Positions 61,233-64,000 of a stretch of DNA of 64,000 nucleotides are shown in pieces (the first letter of the stretch is position 1; every line of letters starts with the position of its first letter). The notes beneath the pieces are model-generated. The model made no database searches, was not told the origin of the DNA, and saw nothing but the letters and a program-made list of their open reading frames with translations. The position numbers were made by a program, and so were the translations under genes. This DNA comes from Ophryocystis elektroscirrha (Eukaryota > Apicomplexa > Conoidasida > Neogregarinorida > Ophryocystidae), in contig JAQIFP010000014.1 in the NCBI GenBank assembly GCA_030141585.1, forward strand, positions 28,350 through 92,349, read 5' to 3'.

Positions 61233-62490
61233 TTATAATAATACTTTTTCGGGATCAGTAGCTCCATCCGTGAAAGGAACTCCGTTTTCATCACGCATAT
61301 TTTCAAATTGCGCAGATGGAAGGTTTTGAGAAAAATCAGCGTATTCTTGAATATTTTGCTGTTTGTAATACTCTTTTGAATTTTCATTAAATAGACTGCA
61401 CAAGCTTTATAAGTTTTACGCTCACTCAGCAATTTTCAAACAAGCTAAAGCCGTAGCTACCAAAGACAAAGCAGTAGAACAAATATAAAAAGCTGGAGAA
61501 AGACAAACATATCTGCAACCGAAACTATGAATATTATGGCATTTGATATGTTTGAAGTTTAAGTATTGAAATGTATGTTGTATATAATAAATATATATAT
61601 ATATATATTTGTATATATAATGCTATATTATATACAACTGTTCTTTATGAACAGCAAATGACATGTATAGCTTTTTTTCCAGTATTAGAATTAATTAATT
61701 GTACAGATTTATAGCCATATTAACTGAACTATTACTATACAGATTACCTGTCAAAATAAGCTACAGCGAGGTGAATGGTTTGAGACCGTAGCATGAACTC
61801 AGGACAAATACCAAGTATGTAATTTACTATTTATTTGACGTCTGGTTGACCCAAAATTACCTATATCAATTTTCGTACGAGGGAGAATTTTCGGTAAATT
61901 ACGCGCAATAGGTCGTGTGTAAAGTTTATAACTCGATCTTAATAAATAATTATCCTCTAAAGTATTACTTGTCTTCAAAAATACCATTTGAGAATTTAAT
62001 TTTTTTATTTATTGTTGTTGAATACTTGATTAACGGATCAAATAAATTGACACCAGTGGTGGCTTCCTGTATATTTAAATTTAAAGCAGGAAGTTTTTCA
62101 GCATTTGATACTGAAAACTTTTTATTTGAAAGATCCGATATTTTTTCGAGTTCATTGTTGTAATCAAATTGTATAGCCGCAATATCAATAAATTCCGACA
62201 AAGGTTCAAACTTCGTAAAAAAAAAATAACAATATAGCTTAAATATCAATACGTGTATATAATATTTTCAAAATTTTACTTAACTATGATATACAATTGT
62301 AAATAGAATATAATTTAATCAATAAGAATTTATATATAATCTGTTATTTAGTGTTCATGAAAAAATTATATAAGCTAAGTAGTTTTATATACAACTATAA
62401 ATAATCATACTACGTTAATCATACCCGTTCTTGTGAAAGATTGACAAGTAGTTTCCAAAATTCAGATTTATTCTCAGAATTTTGTTTCAT
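61233..62490 (-). CDS. Cyclin-like protein
   Basis: Multi-exon gene from ATG 62490-62488 ('MKQNSENKSEFWKLLVNLSQ'). A 34-nt intron (donor after 'TKIDI') gives the cyclin box: 'PRTKIDIVNYILGICPEF' then 'MLRSQTIHLAVAYFDR', matching the cyclin pattern R-x-IL..W/Y-ΦΦ...F-x-L...T-ΦHLAV-x-Y-x-DR. A later exon, 'YVCLSPAFYICSTALSLVAT' and 'ALACLKIAD', fits the second cyclin fold's S-P-x2-I/A-A-AL helix. The N-terminal 90 residues are Asn/Lys/Ile-rich with no known motif; the tail is Gln/Glu/Asp-rich, stop TAA 61235-61233. Cyclins activate CDKs; the neighbour upstream on the same strand is a CDK-like kinase. Exons between 61570 and 61740 (end of the first cyclin fold) were not fully resolved. Confidence 0.7.
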
Positions 62491-62566
62491 CGATTCCTTC
62501 GAGGATGCTAATAAACGATGATAGTGAGGATGTATTTGAAAGTTGTTTTGCGTTTCAGCTGAATAT

Positions 62567-64000
62567 TCAAACGACTAAATACTCTGATTTAAGTATTTTA
62601 TTGATTACTTCTATCCATTCTTGGACTTTAACATTATTTGATTCAGATGGATCAAAAAAAGGAAATGTAAGCGCTTCAGATACACTTACACGAAGGCATC
62701 CAGAAAAAACTAAGACACGCTAAAAACCAAAAATTATACAATGTATATGAATATATAAATAATTAAATATATATATATATATATTCAAAAATTTATTATC
62801 GCCAAATATTATTTTTAATTATCCATTTTTTAGAATTTCGTCTGATATTAATAATTATTATTAATTAATATTTGATATTAATATAAATAATTTTTTTATT
62901 CTAATATAAAAATATCAAGAGTGATAATTGTTTTAAAGACCTATTTTCTTAATGTATTCATAATTTACTAACTGTATAAGCTAGTTTAAGTTGCTTTATG
63001 TTAAATTCACGATTATTTGTCACAATTAAAATTACTTCTATTAAGTGAAGGGCAGCGTTTCCCAAAACCTTTCCTACTTGAATTAACGACTAATTTTACA
63101 TTCAATATAAAGTTTCAAATATTACATAAATGACATTTTTTCTTGTATCGTATTTTTTTAATAGACTATTTAAATAGTTTGACTTCAAGTCCAAATCAGT
63201 TTCTGCAACAAATCTAGCGACCTCACTAAAAAAAAATTATAGGTTTCAATATACCGAAAATCAATGGGGCTCCATATTGGAAGTTTTAAATATGAATTTA
63301 CATTTACATTGAAACAAGTCCATTGAGTTACATCCGGTGTTCCACAAAATCTAAAGAAATTTTGGTCGTTGAAATAGTAAATACTAAACATGTAAAATAA
63401 ATTTACAATGAAATATTTAAATTAATATTTAAATAATAATTGCTATTTGAGAAAAGTGCTATTATTCTAAGCAATTGTTTTATATTATTATATTATTGTT
63501 GTATTCATTATATTGCCACATTATTCGATAGTGTATCTAGAAAATTTATTATAATGTTGAGAATCATATAATCAAAATGAAGCTTTACTGGAGCATTGAT
63601 AAAAGAAGACCTATTTCGGAATCATGTTTGAAAGGAGGCGTTCCCAAAACTAATTCCAATAATACACATCCTAAAGACCACATATCCACCTATTCATAAT
63701 TTCATAAATATTTACTGACTTCAAAACCATAAACCGGCTGTCTTAAAATTAACTCTGGAGCGCGATTATAGAGACGTCTCTTTTCTCGTAAAGATCTATC
63801 TCTTTCTTTTGGATCCTGTAAACGCGCATAAATTATAATATAACCAGAATAAATTGTGTGATTTACACGTAAACGCTGATGTTTATAATATTATATAAGA
63901 TATATAATATATATTATATATATATATTATAAATTTATTATAAATAAAATAATTTTTGGGTAATATTGTAATTATTACAGTATTAAAATTTGGTAATAAT
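62567..64000 (-). CDS. CDK-like (CMGC) protein kinase, C-terminal part
   Basis: The gene enters from the right edge; only the C-lobe is visible. Exon near 63836-63740: 'DPKERDRSLREKRRLYNRAP' then 'ELILRQPVYGFE'; a 30-nt intron; then 'VDMWSLGCVLLELVLGTPPF' and 'KHDSEIGLLLSML'; then 'FCGTPDVTQWTCFN', 'LKLPIWSPIDFRYIE', 'GKVLGNAALHLIEVI', and finally 'GCLRVSVSEALTFPFFD' (subdomain XI with its conserved Arg). The F-C-G-T-P-D block replaces the L-G-T-P-x-E insert of CDKs and MAPKs, placing it in CMGC. The ATP site and catalytic loop lie outside the window, so activity cannot be judged. The frame stops at TGA 62569-62567, 76 bp before the cyclin start codon. Joins near 63130-63230 are approximate. 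Confidence 0.75.

Noticed and set aside
61233..64000. A single CDK-cyclin fusion protein
   Set aside because: The kinase frame ends in TGA at 62569-62567, and bridging introns led to stops or a wrong frame. The cyclin frame has its own ATG at 62490 shortly after. Two adjacent genes is the simpler reading.
1..64000. Reassigned stop codons
   Set aside because: Every in-frame stop met inside a conserved protein could be removed by a short intron, and genes end properly at TAA, TAG or TGA. No case needs a stop read as an amino acid.
1..64000. tRNA, rRNA, CRISPR, transposon or viral insert
   Set aside because: I looked for tRNA T-loop signatures, long inverted or direct repeats with coding content, reverse transcriptase or transposase motifs and regular spacer arrays and saw none. 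A tRNA scan by covariance model would be decisive.

Overview
The window reads as nuclear DNA of an A+T-rich alveolate, most likely an apicomplexan or a close relative. The direct evidence is (a) spliced protein genes on both strands, all readable with the standard code (TAA, TAG and TGA all end genes), and (b) gene families with apicomplexan character: an EF-hand/PH/kinase protein of CDPK7 type, a MAP kinase with T-G-H in place of T-x-Y (MAPK2 type) and a RINGv plus FHA protein. I cannot name the genus. A striking property is intron size: most introns I could place are about 26-44 nt, GT...AG, and interrupt nearly every gene. Without splicing them the conserved proteins look frameshifted or stopped. 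All gene models here were built by hand from splice sites, reading phase and family conservation.

Layout, left to right (strand): RINGv-FHA protein (-, C-terminus off the left edge); CDPK7-like kinase (+); unrecognised gene (-); SRP receptor beta (-); V-ATPase subunit C (+); BAR-like plus UBA protein (-); ribosomal protein eS10 (-); MAPK2 (-); LSm6 (-); retromer VPS35 (+); equilibrative nucleoside transporter (+); XAP5/FAM50 (-); acidic low-complexity protein (-); two unrecognised + genes, one rich in Tyr/Asn/Pro; RPB3 (-); LSD1-type zinc finger protein (+); PRP38 (-); unrecognised single-exon gene (-); two tandem CNNM/DUF21-CBS membrane proteins (+,+); DRG GTPase (+); DNA polymerase delta small subunit (-); small helical protein (+); large helical protein with an acidic tail (-); TatD DNase (-); coiled-coil protein with a proline run (-); short unrecognised gene (-); cyclin (-); CDK-like kinase (-, N-terminus off the right edge).

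The genes are mostly unrelated housekeeping functions: secretion and trafficking (SRP receptor, retromer, V-ATPase, BAR-like), transcription and splicing (RPB3, PRP38, LSm6, XAP5), replication (POLD2), translation (eS10, DRG) and signalling (CDPK7, MAPK2, CDK and cyclin). Spacing is tight: 53-65 bp between some convergent genes, 76 bp between the CDK-like stop and the cyclin start. Long introns and spacers hold (TA)n, (TTA)n and related simple repeats. I saw no transposon, rRNA, tRNA or CRISPR array.

Points most worth following: an adjacent CDK-like/cyclin gene pair; a BAR-like/UBA combination; a probable 6-nt microexon in TatD; tandem CNNM paralogues sharing intron positions; a 123-bp higher-order repeat in one intron; and several unrecognised proteins.
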